DNA from: Prauserella halophila
GTDB lineage: Bacteria; Actinomycetota; Actinomycetes; Mycobacteriales; Pseudonocardiaceae
Direction of reading: 5' to 3'
Assembly: GCF_024171895.1 (NCBI RefSeq)
Contig: NZ_JAMTCQ010000013.1
Span: 271,111-335,110 of the forward strand
DNA length: 64,000 nucleotides
In this document: positions 1 through 9,161 of the stretch, piece after piece
How the letters are laid out: every line of letters starts with the position of its first letter
How positions within the stretch are numbered: the first letter of the stretch is position 1
Translations under genes and position numbers: made by a program
The notes under the pieces: model-generated
The model's database searches: none
What the model was told of the DNA's origin: nothing
Seen by the model: the letters and a program-made list of their open reading frames with translations, nothing else

Positions 1-1089
1 AGCATCGTGTTGCTCGGCGGCCCCGACATCCCCTGGTGGATCGCCACTCTCGCCTGCGTGGCCGTCGTCGCCGTACTCGGCTACCGGCACATCGAACTGA
101 GCTCGCGAGTGCTGTTCGTGGCGCTGATGGCGGAGATGGCGATCGTCCTCGCGCTGGCGGCATCGATCACGATGACGGGCGGTGCCGAGGGATTGTCCTT
201 GAGCCCGTTCTCGCTCGAGAACATCCTCTCCGGGTCTCCGGCTCTCGGGCTCATGTTCGCGATATCGGGCTTCATCGGCTTCGAGTCGACGGTCGTCTAC
301 CGCAGCGAGGTACGCGACCCCGACCGCACCATCCCACGGGCCACCTACGGCTCCGCACTGGTCATCGGCATCTTCTACGCGTTGGCCGCCTGGGCGATCG
401 TGATGGGTGTCGGCCAGTCCCGGCTGACTGAGGTCGTCGGCGCCGACCCGGCCACCCTCGTTGCCAGGGTCACCGACCGCTACTTGGGCCAGGTCGGCTC
501 GGCCGCAGTCGGGGTGCTGCTGATCGCCAGCATGTTCGCGGCCGTTCTCGCGCTGCACAACGTTCTGACCCGTTACTTCCACTCGATGAGCCGGGCAAGG
601 CTACTGCCATCTGGCATCGGTGAAGTACATCCCCGGCACCGTTCGCCGCACCGCGCCTCGCTGCTGCAAATCGGTATCGCCACCGTCGTGATCGTGCTCG
701 ACACGGTCGCCGGATTGGCACCCGAAACGGTGTTCACCTGGTTCGCCGGGATAGGAACGCTCGCCATCGTCGTGCTCATGACGGTCACCTGCCTCGCGGT
801 CGTCACCTATTTCGCACGCTCAGCGGTGCCGCCCAGCCCGTGGCAGGGTTACGTGGCGCCGCTCGCCGGCCTGGGAGGCCTCGGCGTGGCCGCGTGGCTG
901 ATCGGCAGCAACTTCCCCCTACTCGTCGACGACGTCGACGCGGCGGGCAATCCCGCCTGGGGCGCCGTGAGCTATGTGCTGCTCGCGGTCGTCATCCTGG
1001 CCCCGGCTCTCGGCACGGTGCAGGCCTTATTGGTGCGGGCACGAAACCCCGAGGCTTTCACCGGGATCACACAGAAACTGGACCACTAG
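1..1089 (+). CDS. APC-family amino acid/amine permease, 5' end outside window
   Basis: The reading frame is open from the window edge and ends with TAG; the GTG at 7 is probably internal, so the N-terminus is missing. About 360 residues show repeated hydrophobic segments of 18-22 residues (for example around 10-25, 35-55, 75-95, 115-135, 165-190, 220-245, 250-270, 280-300, 325-345), typical of the C-terminal two thirds of a 12-helix APC permease. The stretch ISGFIGFESTVVYRSEVRDP matches the conserved 'GFE...EEARNP' element of this family. The hydrolase gene starts 8 bp downstream, so it heads or belongs to the operon running to 6267. The operon points to an amine or amino alcohol as substrate; this is inferred from context. 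Confidence 0.85.
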   Translation, partial: SIVLLGGPDIPWWIATLACVAVVAVLGYRHIELSSRVLFVALMAEMAIVLALAASITMTGGAEGLSLSPFSLENILSGSPALGLMFAISGFIGFESTVVYRSEVRDPDRTIPRATYGSALVIGIFYALAAWAIVMGVGQSRLTEVVGADPATLVARVTDRYLGQVGSAAVGVLLIASMFAAVLALHNVLTRYFHSMSRARLLPSGIGEVHPRHRSPHRASLLQIGIATVVIVLDTVAGLAPETVFTWFAGIGTLAIVVLMTVTCLAVVTYFARSAVPPSPWQGYVAPLAGLGGLGVAAWLIGSNFPLLVDDVDAAGNPAWGAVSYVLLAVVILAPALGTVQALLVRARNPEAFTGITQKLDH

Positions 1090-1097
1090 AGACGCGA

Positions 1098-1901
1098 ATG
1101 ACACGGGAACTCGATCCAATGACTCCGACTCGGTACGTCGCTCCCACCGCGGGAAGCCCGCTCATCGGGCTGACCGGCCGCCGGAAGCGCGCGGCGATCA
1201 TGGCAGCTCCACAGGGGTTCGCCGATGCGCCCATCGACGTCTACTTCGCCGAGTTCGCCACGTCGGTGCAGGGTGCGGGTGCGCTCGCCGTGCACCTGCC
1301 ACTCGACGGCGACGCCAGGGCGCTCGTGGCGCGCATCGACGGGCTCGTCTTGGTCGGCGGGGACGACGTCGACCCGCGCCGGTACGGCCAGTCGCCGGGT
1401 CCTTTCACGACAGTCGTAGACCCGGCCTGCGACCAGTTCGAGATCGACCTCGTCGTCGCGGCGCTGGAGCGGGACATTCCCGTTCTCGGAGTCTGCCGGG
1501 GCCAGCAGATCCTCAATGTGGCGCTCGGGGGAACGCTGCAGCAGCATCTCGAACTCGGCGAGGGCGAATCGCACGGCTCGTATGCCTACCCGCGTGCGCA
1601 TCGGGTGCACGACGTGGAGTTCACCGAGGGCAGCACGCAAGCGGCCGTCTACGGCACGCGAACCAGGGTGAACTCCTTCCATCACCAGGCGGTCGACCAC
1701 CCCGGCGACGGCGTGACCGTCGTCGGGCACGCACCGGACGGGACACCCGAGGCCATCGAAGTCGCGGGCACGTCAGCGATCGGGGTGCAGTGGCATCCCG
1801 AGACCTTCGGTGGAGACCCGATTTTCGAGTGGCTCGCCCACACCGCGTCCGCGACGGCACAGTCCACCCGCGACGACAACACACAGGAGGTCACACGATG
1901 A
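1098..1901 (+). CDS. Class I glutamine amidotransferase-like gamma-glutamyl hydrolase (peptidase C26, PuuD-like)
   Basis: A 267-residue cytosolic hydrolase of the C26 family, which cleaves gamma-glutamyl amides and releases glutamate. The nucleophile Cys lies in GVCRGQQ, the substrate-side GGDDVDPRRYGQ motif precedes it, and the catalytic His-Glu is in QWHPE near the C-terminus. The start ATG at 1098 follows the permease stop by 8 bp; an in-frame ATG at 1119 is an alternative. The stop overlaps the next start (ATGA). In Puu-type pathways this enzyme removes the glutamyl handle after the amine carbon has been oxidised. Its position beside a gamma-glutamyl ligase and aldehyde dehydrogenase supports that role here. 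Confidence 0.88.
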   Translation: MTRELDPMTPTRYVAPTAGSPLIGLTGRRKRAAIMAAPQGFADAPIDVYFAEFATSVQGAGALAVHLPLDGDARALVARIDGLVLVGGDDVDPRRYGQSPGPFTTVVDPACDQFEIDLVVAALERDIPVLGVCRGQQILNVALGGTLQQHLELGEGESHGSYAYPRAHRVHDVEFTEGSTQAAVYGTRTRVNSFHHQAVDHPGDGVTVVGHAPDGTPEAIEVAGTSAIGVQWHPETFGGDPIFEWLAHTASATAQSTRDDNTQEVTR

Positions 1902-2668
1902 GCGAACGGCATGCGGGCCGATCCGTTTTCATCACCGGCGCAGGCGGCGGTATCGGCCGAGAGACCGCACTCCGCCTGGCGGGCGAGGGTGCCAGAGTAA
2001 TGGCAACCGACGTCAACGGCGATGCTGCAAGGGAGACCGCCGACCTCGTCAAAGCCAAGGACGGCACGGCGCTCTCAGCCACCGTCGACGTGCGCGTGCG
2101 CTCCGACATCCGGGCCGCCGCCGAGGCCGCCGTCGAGGCATGGGGTTCGCTCAACCTGCTTGTCAACAACGCCGGCCTGGTGACCCCGCACTCATTGAGT
2201 GACCTCACCGAGGACGCCTGGGACCTGGTGCTCGACGTCAACCTCAAGGGCCAGTTCCTGGTCGCGCAGGAACTGGCGCCGCGCCTCGGTGCCGCGGGCG
2301 GCGGCGCGATCGTCAACCTCTCCACCGTCGAGGCGTCCGTCGTCGTGACCAGTGGCAGCACCGCGCAGCCGCACTACAACGCGAGCAAGGGCGGCGTACC
2401 CATGCTCACCAAGGCACTCGCCGTCGAGCTCGCTGCCCAGAACATCCGCGTCAACTGCGTCGCGCCGGGCCCCATCGCGACGGACTTCTTCTCCTATGAG
2501 GACGTCACGAGCTCCGAGGCCATGGAGTTCATGGGACAGCGCCTCCTCGTGAACCGGGTCGGAACGCCTGCCGATGTGGCGTCGGCTGTCTCGTGGCTGC
2601 TCTCCGACGAGGCGGCCTGGATCGACGGCATCGAGTTGCCGGTGGACGGCGGGTGGTTGACGCGATGA
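1898..2668 (+). CDS. SDR-family oxidoreductase
   Basis: A 256-residue classical short-chain dehydrogenase. The NAD(P)-binding glycine motif is TGAGGGIG near residue 12, then NNAG at about 88, a catalytic Ser region (IVNLSTVEA), and YNASKGG as the Tyr-x-x-x-Lys motif near 165. The C-terminus DGIELPVDGGW is typical. The start ATG sits in an ATGA overlap with the hydrolase and is preceded by AGGAGG. The stop overlaps the ligase start in the same way. In this operon it most plausibly oxidises the hydroxyl of a gamma-glutamylated amino alcohol to the aldehyde. A Puu-type flavin amine oxidase is absent, and the SDR occupies its place. Confidence 0.88.
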   Translation: MSERHAGRSVFITGAGGGIGRETALRLAGEGARVMATDVNGDAARETADLVKAKDGTALSATVDVRVRSDIRAAAEAAVEAWGSLNLLVNNAGLVTPHSLSDLTEDAWDLVLDVNLKGQFLVAQELAPRLGAAGGGAIVNLSTVEASVVVTSGSTAQPHYNASKGGVPMLTKALAVELAAQNIRVNCVAPGPIATDFFSYEDVTSSEAMEFMGQRLLVNRVGTPADVASAVSWLLSDEAAWIDGIELPVDGGWLTR

Positions 2669-4035
2669 CTTATCTCCTCGATCCGGACCAGCTCGAACGA
2701 GAGGGCATCCACACGGTGCTCGTCGCGACCCCGGACCTACAGGGCCGACTGGTAGGACGGCGGATTCCCGCAGAGCGCCTGCCCAGCATCATCGAGTGCG
2801 GCATCGAGATCTGCACCTGTGCATGGGCCTGGGACGTCGAGCAGTCCTTCGACCTCATCGGAGCAGGCGTCCTCGCCGTCTGCAGCATGCACAACGGTGC
2901 ACCCGACGTGGCGCTCGTCCCCGACGTCGGCACGCTGCGCAGGGCCGCGTGGCTCGACGGGGTCGCCATCTGCCTCGCCGACCCCGTGTGGCCGGGGACC
3001 GGCGAGCCGCTCGAGATCTCACCGCGCGTGATGCTCAAGAAGGAACTCGCCCGATATCGGAGCATGGGCTACTCGCCGCAGGCGGGTACGGAGCTGGAGT
3101 TCTACCTGTTCGCGAACAACCCTCGTGCGCTGCGCAAGAGCAGCTTTCGGGAGGACCTCGACCCGACGACGCTCACCCCGAGCGATTTCACCATCCACGA
3201 GGGCAACGGTTACGAGCCCTTCTTCCAGAAGCTGCGGCGCAACCTGCGAGAAAGCGGCATCGAGATGGAGGCAGGGCAGTCCGAATGGGGAACCGGGCAG
3301 TGGGAAATGACCTTCGCCTACGGGGAGCCACTTGAGATGGCCGACCGGCACGCCCTCTACAAGCTCGCCGTGCGCGACAGCGCGGTGGCAGCGGGGCTGT
3401 CGGTGACGTTCATGGCGCGCCCGCTCAACGACCAGCCCGGCTCGTCCTGCCACGTGCACCTGTCGTTGCGCGACGACGCGGGCCGGCCCGTCTTCTGGGA
3501 CCCCGATGCCGAGCACCACATGAGCGGCACACTGCGCTCGGCCGTCGCCGGGGTTCTCGAACACACTCCCGCGTTCATGGTCTGGTACGCGCCGACCATC
3601 AACTCCTACCGGCGCACCAATTCACAGGAGATCGCGGGCTACGGCCGGACATGGGCGGTACAGAACCGCTCGGTCTCGGCACGGGTCGTCGGGCACACGT
3701 CGGCCGCCTTGCGTTTCGAGTACCGGATACCCGGCGCCGACACCAACCCCTACTTGACACTGGGCGGTGTGCTCGCCTCCGCGCGCGACGGCATCGAGCG
3801 TACGGCGAAGCCTCCCGCGATGACGGTGGGCAACGCCTACGACGGCGACGTCGACGCAGCCATGCCCACGCAGCTCGCGGAGGCCGCAGGAATGTTCGCG
3901 ACGTCCGACTTCGTCCGTCGGCTCATCGGTGAGGAGAGCACCTCGCATTTCCGCCACCTCGCCGAGCTCGAGTGGCGCGTCTACCAATCCACGGTCACGC
4001 AATGGGACCTGCAACGCTATTTCGATCGGATCTGA
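2665..4035 (+). CDS. Glutamine synthetase-like gamma-glutamyl amide ligase (GlnA4/PuuA type)
   Basis: A 456-residue member of the glutamine synthetase superfamily, which joins the gamma-carboxylate of glutamate to an amine using ATP. The catalytic-domain motifs are visible: GTELEFYLF near residue 135, EAGQSEWGTGQWE near 205, SSCHVHLSL near 260 (the HxH region), NSYRR near 315, and a late RFEYRIPGADTNPYL. It is close to PuuA/GlnA4-like proteins in length and in lacking the adenylylation-loop Tyr signature of GlnA. The start ATG lies in an ATGA overlap with the SDR. Actinobacterial GlnA3 and GlnA4 glutamylate polyamines or ethanolamine; the adjacent SDR favours an alcohol-bearing amine. Confidence 0.85.
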   Translation: MTYLLDPDQLEREGIHTVLVATPDLQGRLVGRRIPAERLPSIIECGIEICTCAWAWDVEQSFDLIGAGVLAVCSMHNGAPDVALVPDVGTLRRAAWLDGVAICLADPVWPGTGEPLEISPRVMLKKELARYRSMGYSPQAGTELEFYLFANNPRALRKSSFREDLDPTTLTPSDFTIHEGNGYEPFFQKLRRNLRESGIEMEAGQSEWGTGQWEMTFAYGEPLEMADRHALYKLAVRDSAVAAGLSVTFMARPLNDQPGSSCHVHLSLRDDAGRPVFWDPDAEHHMSGTLRSAVAGVLEHTPAFMVWYAPTINSYRRTNSQEIAGYGRTWAVQNRSVSARVVGHTSAALRFEYRIPGADTNPYLTLGGVLASARDGIERTAKPPAMTVGNAYDGDVDAAMPTQLAEAAGMFATSDFVRRLIGEESTSHFRHLAELEWRVYQSTVTQWDLQRYFDRI

Positions 4036-4040
4036 CAAGC

Positions 4041-5483
4041 ATGCCCTTTCCCGCACCGTCCACCTGGATCAACGGCCGCGCCGAGCAGAGCCACATCGAC
4101 GACGGCGCCTCGCTGCGTGACCCGAACACCGGCGCCGAACTCGCCTCCAGCCGATCGTCGTCGAGCGAGCAGATCGACCGGGCCGTGGCTGCCGCGAGCG
4201 GTGCCCACGCCGACGGCCGCTGGTCGTCGCTCGGCGCCGAGCGACGCGCGCCGTTGCTATGTGCCCTTGCCGACGGCCTCGACGCCCGCGCCGACGAGAT
4301 CGCCCGCCTCGACGCGCTCAACTCGGGTGTGCCGATCTCGGTGACCCGGCTGTTCGCCTCCAGTAACGGCGACACCGTGCGCTCCGCCGCAGACCGTGCG
4401 CTCGCGCTCGGTGACGCCGAAGCCGTACCGGCCGACGGAAGGGACGTGCGCATCCACCGCGTGCCATGGGGGCCCGCCGCCCTGCTGATGCCGTGGAACG
4501 CGCCGTCGGCGATGGCCGTCAAGAAGCTCGGGTTCGCGCTCGCGGCGGGCGCGAGCGCCGTCATGAAACCGTCACCGGCCTCGCCGTGGAGCGCACTACT
4601 CGTCGCAGAAGCGGCGGCCGAGGCCGGTCTTCCTGAAGGCGTCGTGAACCTGGTCCTCGGTGGAGCTGAGGCAGGAGCCCAGCTCGTCGAAGACCGGCGG
4701 ATCGCCGCGATCTCGATGACGGGTGCCACTCCGACCGGCCGTGCGATTGCAGCCGCCGCCGCACCCCGCTTCACCAGACTGCGTCTCGAGCTCGGTTCGA
4801 ACAACCCGGCGATCGTGTTACCGGACGCCGACATCGAGGCCACAGCGCGGGCGCTCGTGGCCGGCGCCACGAAGCTCTCCGGTCAGTGGTGCGAGGCACC
4901 GCGGCGGGTCCTGGCCGCAAGTGCGGTGCACGATCGTCTCGTAGAGGCGCTGCGCACCGAGCTCGCCACCCTGCGAATCGGCTCGAGCCTCGACGACACG
5001 ACGACGCTCGGACCGGTCGCCTTCGAGGGGCGGCGACGGGAGCTGACCGCGCAGCGGGATGACCTCGCGGCCCGCGGCGCCACGATCGTCGAGGTGGGAA
5101 CGACGCCCGACGAAGGCTTCTTCTTTCCTCCGACGCTCGCCGTCGGCGACGACATCGAGCCGGACTCGGAGATCTTCGGTCCCCTACTCGCGGTCGAAGC
5201 CTTCGACGCGGTGGAGGATGCGGTGCGCCGTGCGAACTCCGGCCAGGTGGGGCTCGCCGGATACGTCTTCTCCGACGACATCGATGCGGCGAGCTCGCTC
5301 GGCGCCGCGCTCGTCGCCGGCGAGGTGAAGGTCAACGGCACAAGCGTGCTGGACATGTCGCCGCACTCGGCACAGAGCTTCTTCGGCAGCTCCGGCATCG
5401 GCGGGCACGGCGACGCTGAACTGCTAGAGTTCTTCGTCGGCAAGAGGATCGTGGGAACCGACGCGCCAGGTCTTCCCCTCTAG
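4041..5483 (+). CDS. Aldehyde dehydrogenase family protein
   Basis: A 480-residue NAD(P)-dependent aldehyde dehydrogenase, starting at ATG 5 bp after the ligase stop. It has the cofactor-binding MPWNAPSAMAVKKLGFAL region, the ELGSNNP motif with the general-base Glu near residue 250, and the catalytic Cys at about 284 in SGQWCEAPRR. The C-terminal EIFGPLLAVEAF motif is also present. The expected role is oxidation of the gamma-glutamyl aldehyde to the acid before the C26 enzyme releases glutamate. ELGSN instead of the usual ELGGK is a mild deviation; the catalytic Cys and Glu are kept. Confidence 0.88.
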   Translation: MPFPAPSTWINGRAEQSHIDDGASLRDPNTGAELASSRSSSSEQIDRAVAAASGAHADGRWSSLGAERRAPLLCALADGLDARADEIARLDALNSGVPISVTRLFASSNGDTVRSAADRALALGDAEAVPADGRDVRIHRVPWGPAALLMPWNAPSAMAVKKLGFALAAGASAVMKPSPASPWSALLVAEAAAEAGLPEGVVNLVLGGAEAGAQLVEDRRIAAISMTGATPTGRAIAAAAAPRFTRLRLELGSNNPAIVLPDADIEATARALVAGATKLSGQWCEAPRRVLAASAVHDRLVEALRTELATLRIGSSLDDTTTLGPVAFEGRRRELTAQRDDLAARGATIVEVGTTPDEGFFFPPTLAVGDDIEPDSEIFGPLLAVEAFDAVEDAVRRANSGQVGLAGYVFSDDIDAASSLGAALVAGEVKVNGTSVLDMSPHSAQSFFGSSGIGGHGDAELLEFFVGKRIVGTDAPGLPL

Positions 5484-5496
5484 TTCCGATCGAGGT

Positions 5497-6267
5497 GTGA
5501 GCGTGATGAGCAAGCGGTCCGGTGACGCCTCAGTCACATCGGGCAGCGCAGCCGCGTCGGAAACCTCGGCCGCGTCCGCGCCCCCACGGGCGATTTCCGG
5601 TTACCAGGCCATCGTCGATCACCTCCGAAGGGAGATGACGCTGGGACGGATCCGGCCCGGTGATCGCCTCCCCCCGGAGCGGCAGCTGGCTGAACAGCTC
5701 GGCGTCGCGAGGGACACGCTGCGGCAGGCGCTGCGGATCTTGGAAGGCAGTGGACAGATCGCCATTCGCCGAGGTTCCCACGGTGGAGCGTTCGTGCAGG
5801 CCTCGATGATGGAAGCGTGGCGGATCCGCCAGGACATCCGCGAGCGGGCGAGCGACATCGTGGCGCTCCTCGAATTCCGCGCAGTGATCGACAGTGCCGC
5901 GGCACGCTTCGCCGCCGAGCGGCGCAGTGACGAGGAGCTCGCCGCGATGGAACAGGCGCAGGCCGAACTCGAGGCGTCGGAGGCACTGCACGACTCCCGC
6001 GACGCGGACACGGCGTTCCACCTCGCTGTCGCACGCGCTTCCGGGAACCACGAACTCGCGGTGGCCGTGGAGGATGCCAGGGTCAAGATGTTCGCGCCGG
6101 TCGACCTCTTGGGCTTCCAGTTCCTCAAGGAGTCCTGTGTCGAGGGGCACGCGCTCGTGCTCGCCGCGATCCGGGAGCGCGACCCGGACAGGGCAGCGGC
6201 GGAAATGACCCGGCATCTGGCCGCCACCAGAAACGAATTCGAACTGATTCTCACCGAGGGCCTGTGA
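5497..6267 (+). CDS. FadR-type GntR regulator
   Basis: A 256-residue GntR-family repressor of the FadR subgroup. The winged-helix domain spans about residues 28-95, with the signature LPPERQLAEQLGVARDTLRQALRILEGSG. An all-helical FCD ligand-binding domain follows, with conserved metal/ligand residues in HDSRDADTAFHLAVARASGN and the late H of EGHALVLAA. The GTG start at 5497 is 13 bp after the aldehyde dehydrogenase stop; an ATG three codons later is an alternative. As the last gene of the six-gene operon it is probably the local regulator, responding to the pathway substrate or a gamma-glutamyl intermediate. Confidence 0.88.
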   Translation: MSVMSKRSGDASVTSGSAAASETSAASAPPRAISGYQAIVDHLRREMTLGRIRPGDRLPPERQLAEQLGVARDTLRQALRILEGSGQIAIRRGSHGGAFVQASMMEAWRIRQDIRERASDIVALLEFRAVIDSAAARFAAERRSDEELAAMEQAQAELEASEALHDSRDADTAFHLAVARASGNHELAVAVEDARVKMFAPVDLLGFQFLKESCVEGHALVLAAIRERDPDRAAAEMTRHLAATRNEFELILTEGL

Positions 6268-6502
6268 TCAGGGACGCCGGGTGAGACGTCGCAGTCATTC
6301 CTGGCCGAAGCATCGGCGGCATGGGACGTATTCGTCGCTCCCTCGCGTTGCACCTGCGGCCAACAGTGGGACAGCCCGGCTGAAGCATTACCAGCCAAGT
6401 TCCACGAGGCGTCCTCGACATGTGTCGGACGGGTTGTCGACAGATCGCCTGGGAATGCCGCGTCGGGCGGATCGGCCCGATCCGCTCCCCCGATCGCACG
6501 CG

Positions 6503-7543
6503 TCAAGCCTGAATGCGTTCGGCGGCTCCGGCCGTCGCGGCCTGCAGTGGGGTGATTCGCCGTTTGCGGGCCGAGGCGAACACCTCGTCGAGCGCCTTCT
6601 CGATGAGGACGGTGCGCGCCATCACGTCGGATTCCGACCAACCGAGTACCTCGCGGCCGACCAGGTGGAGCGCGCCGCCGCCGTTGGCGACGAAGTCCGG
6701 AGCCACAATGATGCCCCGGTCGTGCAGCGTCCGTTCGGCCCCGTCGGTAGCCAGGATGTTGTTCGCAGCCCCGGCCACCACGCGTGCAGGGAGTGTGGCG
6801 GCAATGTCGACGTCGATCACTCCGCCGGTGGCACACGGGACGAACACGTCGCATTCGGTCCGGGTGACCGCCTCGGCGGAAACGACCGTCGCTCCCGCCA
6901 CCGTGTGGGGTTCGCACCTCCCTTCGTCGACGTCGGTGACGAGCAACCGTCCACCGGCCTCTGCGACCAGGGTGGCCACCCGCGAGCCGACCGCGCCGAG
7001 ACCTTGGACCAGGACCCGCAATCCCTCCAGCCCTGACTCTCCGGCCTCGCGGACCGACGCCCGGATCGCCGAGAACACGCCCTGCGCCGTGGCTTCCGCA
7101 CTCGACCCCGGGCCACCGGCCTCCACGGAGCGGCCGAACGCGAACCTCGTCGTGCGCGCCAGGACGTCCATGTCCTCCGAACCGGTGCCGACATCGGGCC
7201 CCGTCCAATATGACCCGTTGAGCAGTTCGAGGTTCCGCGCATGGATCGACAGGATGTCGCGCCACTGTCGATCGCTGAGCTCCGCACGCGGCCCCGGCAA
7301 CATGATCACCGATTTTCCACCGCCCATCGGCAGATCAGCGGCCGCCATCTTCAACGACATCGCCCGCGCCAAGCGACGCGCGTCGGCCACCGCCTCGTCC
7401 ACCGACGGGTACGTCATGGCACGAGTTCCACCCGCTGCCGGTCCCAGTGCCGTCGAATGGAGTGCGATCACGAAGCTCGCACCCGTGCGCTCGTCGTGAC
7501 GCACGCACGTCATCTCGCCATCCCACAGCAACGTTTCAATCAT
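6503..7543 (-). CDS. Leu/Val/Phe-type amino acid dehydrogenase
   Basis: A 346-residue NAD-dependent amino acid dehydrogenase of the Glu/Leu/Phe/Val family. The catalytic Lys lies in LPMGGGKSVIM near residue 77, and a second conserved region, SYWTGPDVGT, near 135. The Rossmann fold is marked by VQGLGAVGSRVATLVAEAGG. About 345 residues is the usual size for leucine or valine dehydrogenases, shorter than glutamate dehydrogenases. It interconverts branched-chain amino acids and 2-oxo acids, which suits the 2-oxoacid dehydrogenase operon 4 kb away. The start ATG at 7543 has only a moderate ribosome site. It is convergent with the FadR-type gene. Confidence 0.87.
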   Translation of the reverse strand: MIETLLWDGEMTCVRHDERTGASFVIALHSTALGPAAGGTRAMTYPSVDEAVADARRLARAMSLKMAAADLPMGGGKSVIMLPGPRAELSDRQWRDILSIHARNLELLNGSYWTGPDVGTGSEDMDVLARTTRFAFGRSVEAGGPGSSAEATAQGVFSAIRASVREAGESGLEGLRVLVQGLGAVGSRVATLVAEAGGRLLVTDVDEGRCEPHTVAGATVVSAEAVTRTECDVFVPCATGGVIDVDIAATLPARVVAGAANNILATDGAERTLHDRGIIVAPDFVANGGGALHLVGREVLGWSESDVMARTVLIEKALDEVFASARKRRITPLQAATAGAAERIQA

Positions 7544-7649
7544 GAATCAACCTCCGCGGCTTATCGGTTATCGGCCCATCCAGCAGCGGGGGACCGGCCA
7601 CAGTTCTTCAGTCATCGCCCGGGCTAGGTAGTGACGGTGAAAACCGGAG

Positions 7650-9032
7650 TCACGGAGCCCACACGAGTACTGCCCACGTGACAACCGGGGCAATGATCAC
7701 CATCCCGACGGCCCACACGATCAGCTTGCGGAACATTCCCGGCTGGTCCTCAGCACGAACATTGCCGATGAGCAGCGCTCCGAACAGGTTCAGTGGATTG
7801 GCATCGACCAGGTAGGCCGAGCTGGTCAGAGTGGTGATCGAACCGAACAAGGACAGCGACGGGTCGGCCCCCAGCACCGGCGTCACGAGAGGCACGGTCG
7901 TCGCGACGGTCCCGGCGGAGGAAGCGAACACGGATACGAGACCCGTCATGAGCGACAGAAGCAGTACTCCGACCTTTGGACCGCCGATCCCCGTGAGCGT
8001 GTCGCTGATGATGTCGAAAGTACCGATCTCCTGCATGACCGTGATGTAGGTCAGGATGCCGGCCAGCATGAAGCAGGTTGGCCAAGCGATCTTGTTCACG
8101 TAGTCCCGATCTTTGCCGGGCGCGAACGACAGCATGAGTACGGCGCCGATGCTCAGGGCGAGCAGGCCCGGGTCGAGGTCCGACACGATGATCCCGACAG
8201 CCAGGGTCAACAGGCCGAACAACGTCGCCCATCGGTACACGACCTCCCTGCGAGACACCGGCTCGAGGGTCGCGGATTCGGCAGGTCCGGTTACAGCCAC
8301 GGCTGCGCCGCCGGGGTCGCGTACTGATGACGCAGCACCGCTGCCGTCCGAACGCGCCTCGGTATTGAGCCCGCGCCCGAGATCGACCTCCCCCTCCTCC
8401 GGAGTTTCGCTGCCGCCTGCGCGGGAGTGACGGCGCCGGCGGAACCCTCCGAGAAGGACAAACACGACGGCGGCAATGACGGTGTTGAGTACGAAATGGG
8501 CAGCGAAAAGACCGAGGGCACTGACGGTGAGGCCCTGACTCTCCAGGATCCTTGTCACTGTCACGCTGTACAACGCGATCGGCGAGAAGTACCCCGCCTG
8601 CACTCCGCAAAGTGTCACCATGGCCGTCATGAACGGATCGAGGCCGTATCGGTAGGCGCACCGGATCGCGATGGGGATCATCAGGGTCACCGTCGCAGCG
8701 GCGATGGGCCCCGTCGCACTGATACCGAATCCGATGAGAAATAGCAGGCAGGGCAGGTATCTCGTCCTACCGTTCAACAGCCTGACTCCCCTGTCGAGGA
8801 GCCAGTCGATGGTCCCGTTGACCTGCGCGATGGCGAACAGGTAGGTGACTCCGACGATCACCAGGAAGATCGCGACCGGAAATCCGGAAATGACGTCCTC
8901 GGTGCTCAGGCCACCGCAGATACCGACAAGCAGCGCACCCGGAAATGCCAGCGTTCCGATGTTGATGTGCTTCCAGGACCCCAGGGCGAACATGGCCGCC
9001 AGAACGAGTAATGACAGCAGGGTAGTGCTCAT
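7650..9032 (-). CDS. MatC/SLC13-like dicarboxylate carrier
   Basis: A 460-residue inner-membrane protein of about 12 hydrophobic segments split into two halves by a charged cytosolic loop (about residues 200-265, rich in R, S, G and E). The N-terminal part, with SWKHINIGTLAFPGALLVG and the GFGISATGPIAAATVTLMIP repeat region, resembles the MatC N-terminal domain of malonate/dicarboxylate carriers. The second half repeats an ASSAGTVATTVPLVTPVL signature like those of ion-transporter superfamily carriers. The substrate is not determinable from sequence. It lies between the amino acid dehydrogenase and the MBL-fold gene on the same strand. Confidence 0.78.
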   Translation of the reverse strand: MSTTLLSLLVLAAMFALGSWKHINIGTLAFPGALLVGICGGLSTEDVISGFPVAIFLVIVGVTYLFAIAQVNGTIDWLLDRGVRLLNGRTRYLPCLLFLIGFGISATGPIAAATVTLMIPIAIRCAYRYGLDPFMTAMVTLCGVQAGYFSPIALYSVTVTRILESQGLTVSALGLFAAHFVLNTVIAAVVFVLLGGFRRRRHSRAGGSETPEEGEVDLGRGLNTEARSDGSGAASSVRDPGGAAVAVTGPAESATLEPVSRREVVYRWATLFGLLTLAVGIIVSDLDPGLLALSIGAVLMLSFAPGKDRDYVNKIAWPTCFMLAGILTYITVMQEIGTFDIISDTLTGIGGPKVGVLLLSLMTGLVSVFASSAGTVATTVPLVTPVLGADPSLSLFGSITTLTSSAYLVDANPLNLFGALLIGNVRAEDQPGMFRKLIVWAVGMVIIAPVVTWAVLVWAP

Positions 9033-9161
9033 CGTGAAACCTCGACATCCTTGTCGGCGTGGCTTCTTCCGGGGCGATCGTTCGTGACGGTGAACTACGG
9101 GCTACACAGCGACGAGGTCACCGTCGGAGGCACCGGGTCGTGTGCGTGGAACAGGGATTTG

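Noticed and set aside
1086..1730. Long open frame antisense to the C26 hydrolase (and similar frames opposite most genes)
   Set aside because: It mirrors the GC-rich third positions of the real gene and shows no family motif.
5619..7265. A 548-codon minus-strand frame spanning the FadR-type gene and the amino acid dehydrogenase
   Set aside because: It overlaps two well-supported genes in other frames, and its composition is Arg/Gly-rich shadow sequence.
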